This document shows positions 25,917 through 34,753 of a stretch of 64,000 nucleotides of DNA, one piece after another. A program made the position numbers and the translations under genes. Position 1 is the first letter of the stretch, and every line of letters starts with the position of its first letter. The stretch is from JBBQXY01 sp051004815. GTDB lineage: Bacteria > Chloroflexota > Ktedonobacteria > Ktedonobacterales > Ktedonobacteraceae. Location: the NCBI GenBank assembly GCA_051004815.1, contig JBPCJY010000212.1, forward strand, positions 11,930 to 75,929. Direction: 5' to 3'. Under the pieces are notes generated by a model. The model made no database searches. It was given only the letters and a program-made list of their open reading frames with translations, and had not been told where the DNA came from.

Positions 25917-27140
25917 CTATGCGCTCTCGCCTTTTGTGGGCGTTGGGCTTTCTGCATCCACTGGTAGATCAGTGATCTCGGCTGGTTCACCTCCTTCATC
26001 TTTACGCATATTGAACTTGTGGAGCAGCACCTGGCCTCGGCGCACAAGTCCAATCACTCCTCCTGGCTCAAAGAGCAAGAAGGCGATAATCAGTAGACCA
26101 TACAGAAGGGCATTCAGATCGCCACTATTGATGATACCTGAACCGCTGGCAACAGGCAACAAGGCAAAATGATCGATAATCAGTGGCAACCCGAACACGA
26201 ATGCGGCTCCAAGCATTGAACCCCAGACGCTAGCGATGCCACCGATGATGATGGCGGCGACAAACTGGATGGAGAGCGTTAGACTCCAGTAATCGGGGAT
26301 GATATAGCGACTATACGACGCAAACAGTGCGCCTGAGATACCCGCCAGGAACGAAGACAGGATAAATGCGCCCATCTTTGCTTCAAAGAGATTGACTCCC
26401 ATAATGGTCGCGCCTATTTCGTTATCGCGCACGGCATGAAACGCACGCCCTGCCCGCGAACGCATGACGTTATAGACAAAGAGTGCCGCCAGCACTAAAA
26501 CCAGCAGAATCAACAAGAAATATTGCTGGCCGGATGTCAGCGCAAAACCTAAGAATGCGTTTTGCTGACTAAAGGAAGCATCGCCAATGGCGGGTACGGG
26601 GAAGGCTCTTCCCTGTGGGCCGCCTGTGATGCCACGGGCATTGAGGAAGATATACTGCCCGATAAAAATCAAGGCGAGCGTGACGATACCGAGGTAAAAC
26701 CCTTTCAAGCGTAGAGCGGTCGGGCCAACTAAGGCCCCAGCGAGTGCTGCGACAATGCCTGCTGCCGGAAGCCAGATATAAAATGGCAGGTTCAGGCCGA
26801 ATGGATCAAGTGGAGATGACGGTATGTCACCGCCGAGATAAGCAGCAGTATACGCGCCAATGGCCATAAAGAAGGCGATGCCCAGCGAAATCTGGCCCGT
26901 GTCACCCGAAAGGACGTTGAGCGAAAGTGTTGCAATCGCTGCGATCAGCGTATAGTTGATGATCGTGAACCAGTCATCATTGGCTACGGTAAAGAAGACA
27001 AGCCCAACCGCCACAAGCAGAATAACGGTGATCCAGCGTGAGGTCCTACTTCCCAGGAGCCGTGATGACGGGGTGGCAGAAGATGCAGCGATTGCGGTGT
27101 TGGCGTTCGTTGGTATCCGCGTCTCAGGTGATGAACTCAT
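25917..27140 (-). CDS. livM: ABC transporter permease LivM
   Basis: 407 residues with about 9-10 membrane helices and a charged C-terminal tail (about 375-407). The LivM motif LSGDTGQISLGIAFFMAIGAY is split across a helix near residue 75. The EAA-like loop RSRAGRAFHAVRDNEIGA (about 230) contacts the ATPases. Its ATG overlaps the livH stop by 4 nt. Followed by livK after a gap of about 170 nt. Confidence 0.92.
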   Translation of the reverse strand: MSSSPETRIPTNANTAIAASSATPSSRLLGSRTSRWITVILLVAVGLVFFTVANDDWFTIINYTLIAAIATLSLNVLSGDTGQISLGIAFFMAIGAYTAAYLGGDIPSSPLDPFGLNLPFYIWLPAAGIVAALAGALVGPTALRLKGFYLGIVTLALIFIGQYIFLNARGITGGPQGRAFPVPAIGDASFSQQNAFLGFALTSGQQYFLLILLVLVLAALFVYNVMRSRAGRAFHAVRDNEIGATIMGVNLFEAKMGAFILSSFLAGISGALFASYSRYIIPDYWSLTLSIQFVAAIIIGGIASVWGSMLGAAFVFGLPLIIDHFALLPVASGSGIINSGDLNALLYGLLIIAFLLFEPGGVIGLVRRGQVLLHKFNMRKDEGGEPAEITDLPVDAESPTPTKGESA

Positions 27141-28036
27141 ATGCGCTCCACCTTTCTTGTACCAAAGAGACCATAGGGGCGAATGAGCAGGACAAGAATC
27201 ATGATCAGATAGGGCGTAATCTGATGGATACCTGTACCCAGAAAGCCAGCGACCTGGTTTTCATAGCCAGCCGTCAGGTCTTGCACCAGGCCAATAATGA
27301 TGCCACCAACTATCGCTCCGACAATGGAGTCAACGCCGCCCAAGATAATAGCAGGGAACGCCAGCAGCGCGGCACCACCCAGCGTTGGGTCCATCGCATA
27401 AGAACTCATAGCGAGAAAGACACCGCCGATAGTGGCGATGGCAGCCGATATCCCCCACGCCAGCGCATAGACCGTGCGGATGTTGATCCCCACTGCCAAT
27501 GCAGCTTCCTGATCGAGTGCTGTCGCACGCATGGCCAGCCCATAGCGCGTGTATTGGAAGAAATAAAAGAGGATGGCGCACAATACGATCGTCACAGTGA
27601 TGGTTAGCAAGTCATTGGCACCAAGGTGGACGTTCGCAATGTTAAAACCAGCCGTGATTGTGTAGGAAGAAGCCGCTGGAATGGGATTCGACCCCCATCC
27701 CACCACGACTGCGGTGCGCAGGATAGTATCCAGGCCAATGGTAATCATCAAGATGGAGAAAACTGGACGACCAATCATACGGCGCAGGATAAAGCGTTCA
27801 AAGAGGAGACCGATCACGACCGTCACTGCGACGCCCGCTAGTACGGCAACAATAAAGTTCAGATGCCACTCAAACACTGCTGACGAAACCACATATGCCC
27901 CTACCAACAGCAGTTCACCTTGCGCAAAGTTGATGACCTCGCTGGCTTTGAAAATAATAGAGAAGCCCAGTCCGATTAAGGCATAAATACAACCCAGTGC
28001 GATGCCCGCGAAGGCTATTTGCAAAAAATAAGCCAC
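27137..28036 (-). CDS. livH: ABC transporter permease LivH
   Basis: About 299 residues from GTG 28036, which has AAAGGAAAG just upstream; an ATG 11 codons earlier is open. The LivH start pattern FLQIAFAGIALGCIYALIGLG is present over the first helix. The coupling loop RYGLAMRATALDQEAA (about 180) also fits, and about eight helices are predicted. Forms the channel with LivM. Nested in the livFGHM run with minimal spacing. Confidence 0.92.
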   Translation of the reverse strand: MAYFLQIAFAGIALGCIYALIGLGFSIIFKASEVINFAQGELLLVGAYVVSSAVFEWHLNFIVAVLAGVAVTVVIGLLFERFILRRMIGRPVFSILMITIGLDTILRTAVVVGWGSNPIPAASSYTITAGFNIANVHLGANDLLTITVTIVLCAILFYFFQYTRYGLAMRATALDQEAALAVGINIRTVYALAWGISAAIATIGGVFLAMSSYAMDPTLGGAALLAFPAIILGGVDSIVGAIVGGIIIGLVQDLTAGYENQVAGFLGTGIHQITPYLIMILVLLIRPYGLFGTRKVERI

Positions 28037-28077
28037 GTTCTTTCCTTTCCCTCCTGTGCGCGAAACCAAGCGTGCTG

Positions 28078-28932
28078 CTATACGGAATGCTCTTCAGTTG
28101 AGATGGGCAGCGCGGCGGTTCCTTCTCCGAACTCCTCGCCCAAATAGGCTTTGATGACGTTGGGATTGGCCTGTACCACGGCGGGTGTTCCCTGGGCGAT
28201 GACGCGTCCGAAGTCTAAGACCATAACGCGGTCAGCAATACCCATCACAAGTGCCATATCGTGCTCAACTAAAATTTGTGTGACGCCGAGCTGTTCTTTG
28301 ATATCCAGGATGATAGAAGCGATCTCCTCCGTCTCTTCCGTCCCCATGCCTGCCACCGGTTCATCCAGTAGCAAGAGCTTGGGTTCGAGAGCCAATGCAC
28401 GCGCCAGGTCAGCCCGCTTTTGTAAACCGTAGGGAAGGCTTCGCAATGGGAAGTTGCACATATGCTCCAGGTCCATCAAGTGCAGCAGGTGCAAGCAATA
28501 AGCTCGATTGTGTTTCTCCTCGTTGCGCGTCTTGCCGATGTAAAGACCGCCCAGGATGATGCCACTTTTCATGCGGGTGTGCCGACCCAGCAGCAGATAA
28601 TCGAGCACCGTGGTATTGGGAAATTGTCCAAGATTTTGGAAGGTACGCGCAATGCCAGCGCGTGCCACTTGATAGGTTTTCAATTTTAGCAGGTCCTGCC
28701 CTTGATAGGTGACGGTACCGGCCACTGGTTGATAGACTCGCGAGAGCACATTAAATAGCGAGGTTTTGCCCGCACCATTGGGGCCAATCACCGCGAACAA
28801 TTCACCTGACTGTACCGTGAACGATACATCCGTGAGTGCCTTCACGCCCGCGAAGCGTACGAAAACCCCCTCAACCGCAAGCAATGGTGGGTGCGTAGCA
28901 CTATTTTTTGCAGTTGCTAAAACGTCACTCAC
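28078..28932 (-). CDS. livG: ABC transporter ATP-binding protein LivG
   Basis: About 284 residues. Walker A GPNGAGKT, Q-loop (RTFQNLGQF), a signature region LPYGLQKR in place of the usual LSGGQ (typical for LivG), Walker B LLLLDEPVAGM and the switch VEHDM. GTG 28932 is favoured: AGAGG is 8 nt upstream and it overlaps the livF stop by 4 nt. GTG 28941 is also possible. Confidence 0.92.
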   Translation of the reverse strand: MSDVLATAKNSATHPPLLAVEGVFVRFAGVKALTDVSFTVQSGELFAVIGPNGAGKTSLFNVLSRVYQPVAGTVTYQGQDLLKLKTYQVARAGIARTFQNLGQFPNTTVLDYLLLGRHTRMKSGIILGGLYIGKTRNEEKHNRAYCLHLLHLMDLEHMCNFPLRSLPYGLQKRADLARALALEPKLLLLDEPVAGMGTEETEEIASIILDIKEQLGVTQILVEHDMALVMGIADRVMVLDFGRVIAQGTPAVVQANPNVIKAYLGEEFGEGTAALPISTEEHSV

Positions 28933-29717
28933 AGTGTCCACCTCTTCTCTACCCGCTTTCGTAGTCGGATGCCCATGCTGTCCGTGCCGCCTTCGTGCAA
29001 GCCCAGGTAGAATTTGCGCACACTCTCATCTTGTAGCAATTCGGTTGCGGGTTGCGCCAGCACGACTTTTCCGGTTTCCAGCACGTAGCCATAACTGGCA
29101 ACAGAGAGTGCCATTTGCGCATTCTGCTCGATTAACAGCACAGCAGTGCCGCTATCATGAATTTCTCTGATGATAGTGCGTATCTGCTGCACCATAAATG
29201 GGGCCAGTCCAAGGGAAGGTTCGTCCAATAAGAGCAGTTTGGGGCTGGTCATCAGGCCGCGCCCTATGGCGAGCATCTGTTGCTCACCGCCTGACAGATA
29301 CCCCGCGACACTTTTGCGGCGTTCGCGTAAAACTGGAAATAGCTCCATGACGCGCTCATATGCGCGTCGCATAGTGGCGGAATTGCGCGAAGAGATAGCA
29401 CCGGTGCGCAAGTTTTCATCAACAGTCAAATCAGCGAAGAGCCGGCGTCCTTCTAAGACTTGCGAGATGCCGCGTTGCACTATCTGGGTGGCGTTCAGGC
29501 GATCAATACGTTCGCCCTCAAAGTGGATGGCACCACGCACAATACTGGCTTTATGGAAGTTCAGCAGTCCGGTGATGGCGCGGAAGATCGTGGTTTTACC
29601 GGCACCATTGGTACCGAGCAAGGTGACAACACCCTTTTCTGGTACCTCAATCGATACTCCCTGGACCGCTGGAACGATGCTTTGATAGGTGACGGTGATG
29701 TCTTGGAGAAGCAGCAT
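28929..29717 (-). CDS. livF: ABC transporter ATP-binding protein LivF
   Basis: About 262 residues from ATG 29717 (AGGAGG 8 nt upstream; 39 spurious codons lie before it). Walker A GTNGAGKT, signature LSGGEQQM, Walker B LLLLDEPSLG and switch IEQNAQ. First gene of the minus-strand transport block, behind the promoter at 29825-29853. Confidence 0.93.
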   Translation of the reverse strand: MLLLQDITVTYQSIVPAVQGVSIEVPEKGVVTLLGTNGAGKTTIFRAITGLLNFHKASIVRGAIHFEGERIDRLNATQIVQRGISQVLEGRRLFADLTVDENLRTGAISSRNSATMRRAYERVMELFPVLRERRKSVAGYLSGGEQQMLAIGRGLMTSPKLLLLDEPSLGLAPFMVQQIRTIIREIHDSGTAVLLIEQNAQMALSVASYGYVLETGKVVLAQPATELLQDESVRKFYLGLHEGGTDSMGIRLRKRVEKRWTL

Positions 29718-29824
29718 AAAGATGTCCTCCTGGGTACCATATTTACTCAGTCGGTTTTCTGCTGAAATAGCGGGAATGCGCGAATTCGCCGTGTTTAGTT
29801 GGTCGAGGAAAACCGCTTCTACAA

Positions 29825-29853
29825 AGTATACCATGGGAGGTTACAGCTATCAA
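29825..29853 (-). promoter_or_regulatory. sigma-70-type promoter of the liv operon
   Basis: On the minus strand TTGATA (29853-29848), a 17-nt spacer and TATACT (29830-29825). Both boxes differ from consensus by only one or two bases and the spacing is ideal. It lies about 110 nt upstream of livF. Confidence 0.65.
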
Positions 29854-29878
29854 TCCTTTGTTGGAACTGGCTGATGTT

Positions 29879-29906
29879 TTGCTTTGCTATTACGAAGACT
29901 TATAAT
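29879..29906 (+). promoter_or_regulatory. candidate promoter of the NnrS-like gene
   Basis: TTGCTT (29879-29884), 16-nt spacer, TATAAT (29901-29906), about 65 nt before the ATG at 29973. The -10 is perfect and the -35 is fair. It is back to back with the liv promoter. Confidence 0.5.
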
Positions 29907-29972
29907 ATTACTGCTACAATAAAAACGATCTTTGCTTTGTAACGTAGACTGAATTGAGTAGGTAAATATTTT

Positions 29973-31412
29973 ATGCGTACTGATAGACCTTCTGTTACCG
30001 TAGCGGTGCAACGAAAACCGTCGCAAGAGCAGTTTACTCGTGTCGCGCCAATCCTTGGAGCAGCATTACTATTAGGAACAGGCGGAGGCTTTGTTCTCGC
30101 CAGTATTCTGACACTTTCGTCTGCCTTCCATACGCCGTTGGGGTCGTGGTGGTTGGCAGTGGCGCAAGCGCATGGACATCTCCAATTGTATGGTTGGGCC
30201 GGCTTATTTGTGCTGGGCGTGGCCTTTCATTTTCTGCCGCGACTGCGCGGTACCCCATTAGCAGCAGCCTGGCTTGTACCCTGGTTTCTTGCTACACAGG
30301 TCGCTGGACTACTGTTACGGGTACTCAGTCAACCGCTTTTGGTGATGAATGGAATGGATATCTGGCGTGTGCTGCTGATTACCAGTGGTGTGCTTGAGTG
30401 TGCCGCACTTTGCGTGGCTGTGATACTGTTTGTTCTGACTGTACTGCATGGCCCATCGCTCACGACGCGCCCTGCTTTTCTGGGTGTATTGCCATTGGTT
30501 GTAGGGGCTTTCATAGCTTTGGGCCTGGCAACGTGTGTTAACCTGGTCAATGTAGTAGTAGCCACTACGACCGATGGTCTTGTACCCGCCGTGGGAGATA
30601 ATCTCAATGTGACATTGGGTTTATTTGGTTTCCTGGTGCCAATTGCCCTGGCGATGTCGGCCCAATCATTGCCGATGTATGCCGGACTTTCGCCCTTTCC
30701 CCGCCGTATGCTCTGGCCTCTGGCGGGATGCTATTGGACAGGGGTAGTACTCATTTGTATTAGCACTATACAGGTAGATTGGTCGGGAATACTGGCGAGT
30801 GTGGGCATGCTCTTCACGGGTGGTGTGTTGCTTGTTTTTACGGCTGTCTTTATGCGTATGATGCGCACACGCGGAACATTACCAAAGAAGGTTGCCCATT
30901 TGGCCCCTGCGCCGGAGGCTACCGCACGTAACTATCAAAAGCATGTTCGCAACGAAAGCAATGCTTACGGGCCGTTTGTTGCGTTGGTAGCGAGCGCGTA
31001 TCTCTGGGCCGTCCTCGGAAGTGTGCTGCTTGTCGTTGATGGTTTGGTAATGGTGCTTGGGTTTGCACCACTCTTTTCTATTGACACAATCAGACATAGC
31101 TTCGCTGTAGGTTTTGTCACGCTATTGATCTGTGGCATTGCTCCGCGCATGGTGCCGGGCTTCTCTGGTAGTAAGATCATGTCGCCACATTTGGTCCGTG
31201 CTACGCTTTGGTTCGGTAATGCTGCCGCTGCATTGCGGGTTGGCTCGCTACTGTTGGCGCCTCTTTTATCGCATATTGTTTTTACGGATATTTCTTTGTA
31301 TGCGCTCTTGTTTGGCCTATCTGGGCCAATGGGCCTTCTGCTAGCTGCCTGTTTGACTATTAACTTGTGGCCCGCGCTCTGGCCTCGGAAGGTTATAGGT
31401 GGGCATGGATAA
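29973..31412 (+). CDS. NnrS-like polytopic membrane protein
   Basis: 479 residues with about 12 hydrophobic helices. Two His-bearing stretches resemble NnrS, a haem/copper membrane protein linked to nitric-oxide stress: AHGHLQLYGWAGLFVLG (about 68-84) and HSFAVGFVTLLICGIAPRM (about 372-390). The likely role is metal or haem handling near the respiratory chain. It converges on ctaB, so it joins the oxidase cluster in location but not in transcription. The family call rests on pattern only; a cytochrome-oxidase-subunit-I relative is an alternative. Confidence 0.6.
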   Translation: MRTDRPSVTVAVQRKPSQEQFTRVAPILGAALLLGTGGGFVLASILTLSSAFHTPLGSWWLAVAQAHGHLQLYGWAGLFVLGVAFHFLPRLRGTPLAAAWLVPWFLATQVAGLLLRVLSQPLLVMNGMDIWRVLLITSGVLECAALCVAVILFVLTVLHGPSLTTRPAFLGVLPLVVGAFIALGLATCVNLVNVVVATTTDGLVPAVGDNLNVTLGLFGFLVPIALAMSAQSLPMYAGLSPFPRRMLWPLAGCYWTGVVLICISTIQVDWSGILASVGMLFTGGVLLVFTAVFMRMMRTRGTLPKKVAHLAPAPEATARNYQKHVRNESNAYGPFVALVASAYLWAVLGSVLLVVDGLVMVLGFAPLFSIDTIRHSFAVGFVTLLICGIAPRMVPGFSGSKIMSPHLVRATLWFGNAAAALRVGSLLLAPLLSHIVFTDISLYALLFGLSGPMGLLLAACLTINLWPALWPRKVIGGHG

Positions 31413-31450
31413 TGAATGCGAGGCCAGGTAACACAACTCCTTAACTGCCC

Positions 31451-32395
31451 CTAATGAATTACCCGATCCAGTACCATGATGGCGAAGATCGCTGCCAGGT
31501 ACATATTCGAGTACCAGAAAAGGGTGAGCGCGGACTTCTTGGATTGATTGCGCCACAGGCGAAGCGCGAGATAGACCAGCCCACCGCCCAGGAGCACAGC
31601 TCCCGCCAGGTAGAAGTAGCCCATCATGCCAAACGCGAAAAGCCCAATGGTGATAGCCAGCAAGAGTAGCGAGTACAACAGGATTTGCCGCCGTGTCTCC
31701 GCCGCGCCTTTGACCACCGGCAGCATAGGTATGTTTGCCTTCTCATAGTCTTTCTGGATCAATAGCGAAAGTGCCCAGAAGTGCGGGGGCGTCCAGAAGA
31801 AGATAATAGCGAAGAGCCAGATAGCCGGTATGCCCACGGTGCCAGTGATAGCTGCCCAGCCCACCAGCACCGGTACTGCTCCGGCAGCACCACCAATAAC
31901 GATATTCTGTGTCGAGGTACGCTTGAGACCGAGTGTGTACACAAAGACGTAGAAGAGAATGGCGGAACAAGCTAGCAACGCGCTGAGCAGATTGACGAAG
32001 ACAGTGAGGATAATAAATGCGGCTATACCCAGGATGATACCAAAGACCAATGCCTGCCGAGGTTCCACGCGTCCGGAGGGCAGCGAGCGACGCTGCGTGC
32101 GTCCCATGATCTGGTCGATGTCGCGGTCGATATAGCAGTTAATGCAATTCGCGCTTCCTGCTGCCATCGCGCCGCCAAGCAGCGTTAGAATGACAAGGAG
32201 AAGTGGGGGTAAACCCTGCTTAGCAATCGCCATCGCCGCCGCAGTCACGCCGAGTAGCAGCACTGTCACATGCGGCTTCATCAGATCGACGTAATTGGCG
32301 ATGGTTTGCCGCACTAAGTTGATCTCTTTTTTCACCTCACGCTCTGCTTGTTCGACTTGCTCTATCTCTTGCGTTACGCTATGTATTGCCTTCAT
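31451..32395 (-). CDS. ctaB: protohaem IX farnesyltransferase
   Basis: 314-residue UbiA-superfamily prenyltransferase that converts haem B to haem O, the precursor of haem A for the oxidase. The first Asp motif is N-C-Y-I-D-R-D-I-D followed by MGRTQRRSLP (about 118-140). About nine helices are predicted. GGAAGG 8 nt before the ATG. Last gene of the oxidase operon. Confidence 0.93.
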   Translation of the reverse strand: MKAIHSVTQEIEQVEQAEREVKKEINLVRQTIANYVDLMKPHVTVLLLGVTAAAMAIAKQGLPPLLLVILTLLGGAMAAGSANCINCYIDRDIDQIMGRTQRRSLPSGRVEPRQALVFGIILGIAAFIILTVFVNLLSALLACSAILFYVFVYTLGLKRTSTQNIVIGGAAGAVPVLVGWAAITGTVGIPAIWLFAIIFFWTPPHFWALSLLIQKDYEKANIPMLPVVKGAAETRRQILLYSLLLLAITIGLFAFGMMGYFYLAGAVLLGGGLVYLALRLWRNQSKKSALTLFWYSNMYLAAIFAIMVLDRVIH

Positions 32396-32449
32396 GACTA
32401 GTGCCTTCCAAAATCTATGAATTGGCGAAATCCAAAAGAATATAAAATA

Positions 32450-33130
32450 TTAGTGCGGCTGCGGTAGCCACTGCCGCAATCCATCCTCTAGCCCGCTTAT
32501 TTCACTGCTAAGATCAGACTTGCTACTTGAGTCAAGTGTCTCGAAATAGAGCCGCTCACGCCCTTGAGCATCTATTACGAGCATTACTGGATCGTGTATC
32601 ACTTGCCCGCCTGCGCTCACCTGATCATACACGCCGTATTGATGGTAAACGGACTGGAGTTGCTTTGCCGTACCCGTGAGGAATGACCACTGATGCAACA
32701 TCCCATGTTTAATGGACCAGGCTTGCACCTCAGCTATGCTGGTTGCTGCTGGATTGGCATTAACGGCAACGAGTGCTACCTGGCTGGCTTCCTTTGCCGT
32801 CAGATTGGTCCTGGCATCATACATAATACTAGCCGTCAGTGGACATATGCTGGTACAGCGCGAGTCGATAAAAGCCAGCACTACCTCGCGACCGCGCAGA
32901 GAAGAAAGTGTGACTGCGTGACCGAACTGGTCGGTGAGGTTGAAGTCAGGCGCGGAATCTCCTGGCATTGGAAAGCCGCCCAGGGCATTGTCAATCGGCT
33001 GTACAGTTGGTTGGCTACGAACCATTGTGTGAAGCCTGATTGCCCAGGCAGCCCCGGCAATGATTAAGAGTAGTGAAGTGGCAATAAAAACTGTACGAGT
33101 CAGTTTCTGCATACTATCTGGATGCTGCAT
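32450..33130 (-). CDS. SCO1/SenC copper chaperone
   Basis: About 226 residues. N-terminal membrane anchor, then a thioredoxin fold: FIDSRCTSICP gives the C-x-x-x-C copper site and VIHDPVML supplies the His ligand. Delivers copper to the CuA site of subunit II. ATG 33130 (AAAGGA 7 nt upstream) is better placed than the ATG at 33136. Sits between ctaG and ctaB. Confidence 0.9.
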   Translation of the reverse strand: MQHPDSMQKLTRTVFIATSLLLIIAGAAWAIRLHTMVRSQPTVQPIDNALGGFPMPGDSAPDFNLTDQFGHAVTLSSLRGREVVLAFIDSRCTSICPLTASIMYDARTNLTAKEASQVALVAVNANPAATSIAEVQAWSIKHGMLHQWSFLTGTAKQLQSVYHQYGVYDQVSAGGQVIHDPVMLVIDAQGRERLYFETLDSSSKSDLSSEISGLEDGLRQWLPQPH

Positions 33131-33197
33131 GGTCATTTCCTTTCCCAGATACGTGTTTGCATGCGTGTATGCCCTCTGCTTTGTTCCAGCCCAGCGT

Positions 33198-34127
33198 TTA
33201 CCTCTCCGCGTTGGGCGATTTTATGGCGATGCTTGTATCGTCTTCCTGTGCAGCAAACCAACGTTGCACGATGATGCTGAAAGCGATGCCGAAAGGGAGG
33301 TCGCCGAATGTCCACATGATGCCTGCTCCAAATTGCTGATCTTGCAATGCAGATAACCCACCTGACACCGTGGCCAGGTGAGCGTAAGGCGCATAGAGAG
33401 GTACCGGGGCAAAGCCGAGCAGCACAGCCAAAACAACGTTTTGTGCAATTGCCACCCCCAGGCACCCTATGCGTCCAAGATAGCCCAGGCGCGGTTTGAG
33501 CGGAGGTGATGGTATCACCTGTGTCCAAAACAGGATGCTCACTGCTTGAAATGTTACATGTTCAGCCCAATCATGAATGACATCGTTTCTCAAAGCGAAA
33601 TCATAGAGGGGTGGCCAGTGCCACACCCAGGTTCCGATGATCAAGATTATGCATGAAATGGCAGGTTGTCGCAGCCATCGTCCTATCAAGTGGAAGGCCC
33701 GCCCTACCCTCAGCTTTGCAAATGCCTTTGCGAGCCTTTGCGCCCAAACTGGTAATCCCAGCCACATCGGCAGCAGCGGAGCACCGGCCACGAGCAGCGG
33801 TGCCATAACGACCAGTAAGAGCAGGTGCTGAACCATGTGAACCCAGAAAAGCCTGCTAGAGAGGATGTCAATGGGGGCAGAAGCTGCGAGAAAGAACACA
33901 AAGATTGCACCGAGAAAGTAGATGCCCCGCCAGAACCAGCTATCCCACTGAAATTCACCAGCAACAGAGTTGCTAAATGCGGGAGTCGTGGTCCTGGCAG
34001 CTTTCTTAATCTGCTCCTCTTTTACGAGTACACGCCATCCACGGACATACAGGATTTCGGCAACAAGACACCCAAGCAGCACAATGGGTGGAATCGGCCA
34101 CCCATTTGCATCAACCCAGATGTTCAT
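33198..34127 (-). CDS. ctaG: cytochrome c oxidase assembly factor CtaG (caa3 type)
   Basis: 309 residues, about seven or eight helices. Typical Bacillus-type CtaG features: HMVQHLLLLVVMAPLLV (about 96), GTWVWHWPPLYDFAL and HDWAEHVTFQ with conserved His residues. Needed for oxidase assembly, probably at the copper site. GGAG about 8 nt before the ATG. 28 nt after the subunit III gene. Confidence 0.9.
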   Translation of the reverse strand: MNIWVDANGWPIPPIVLLGCLVAEILYVRGWRVLVKEEQIKKAARTTTPAFSNSVAGEFQWDSWFWRGIYFLGAIFVFFLAASAPIDILSSRLFWVHMVQHLLLLVVMAPLLVAGAPLLPMWLGLPVWAQRLAKAFAKLRVGRAFHLIGRWLRQPAISCIILIIGTWVWHWPPLYDFALRNDVIHDWAEHVTFQAVSILFWTQVIPSPPLKPRLGYLGRIGCLGVAIAQNVVLAVLLGFAPVPLYAPYAHLATVSGGLSALQDQQFGAGIMWTFGDLPFGIAFSIIVQRWFAAQEDDTSIAIKSPNAER

Positions 34128-34155
34128 TCAAGGTTCTCCATATTCCAGCAACTTC

Positions 34156-34728
34156 TCATAGAAGGAGCATGCTGAACGCCCACATAACTAAGCCAGCGAT
34201 GATGGTATAGTACCACCAGTAGCCAACAACCTCCGGGATGTAGGGATGACCAACCAGGCGTCCGCGCAAGATCCGTCCCAGAAGCAGTAAGCCGATGAAG
34301 GCTGTCAGCACAAGGTGGAATGCGGAATACCATGAAAGCAGTAAAATTACACTCTCATAAGCATGGAAGGGAGCGGCATACCCCAGGGACAGGCCAAGCC
34401 AGAATTGAAACACCAGTGCCACGACCATGAGCAGCAATGAGAGAATAAAGATCACCGATTGGTTGCCCCTGCGCTCCCACCAATAGTAGGTGAGTCCGCT
34501 CAGGACTAGAGCAACAGAAGTTAGCACTCCAGGCAGAAGGGCAGGAGGATGGTCTGTGGGAAGCCTGTACTGGTTCAACACATTGAGCGTACTCAGATAC
34601 CCACCCGCGGCCAGGAGGGCAAGTATAGACATGAAATCCGCGATAATGAGCATTATCACGCCTGCTCGCGCCCTTCCAAACCGAATATGCAATGGAAGTT
34701 CGTGCATTTCCTCTAAGGATGTACTCAT
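34156..34728 (-). CDS. ctaE: cytochrome c oxidase subunit III
   Basis: 190 residues with five predicted helices, the short bacterial form. Patterns PTDHPPALLPGVLTSVALVLSG and SWYSAFHLVLTAFIGLLLLG fit subunit III, as does the terminal VVGYWWYYTIIAGLVMW. AGGAG 8 nt before the ATG. Directly downstream of ctaD. Confidence 0.88.
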   Translation of the reverse strand: MSTSLEEMHELPLHIRFGRARAGVIMLIIADFMSILALLAAGGYLSTLNVLNQYRLPTDHPPALLPGVLTSVALVLSGLTYYWWERRGNQSVIFILSLLLMVVALVFQFWLGLSLGYAAPFHAYESVILLLSWYSAFHLVLTAFIGLLLLGRILRGRLVGHPYIPEVVGYWWYYTIIAGLVMWAFSMLLL

Positions 34729-34753
34729 CGGTATGTCTCCTATGGTGGTGTTA

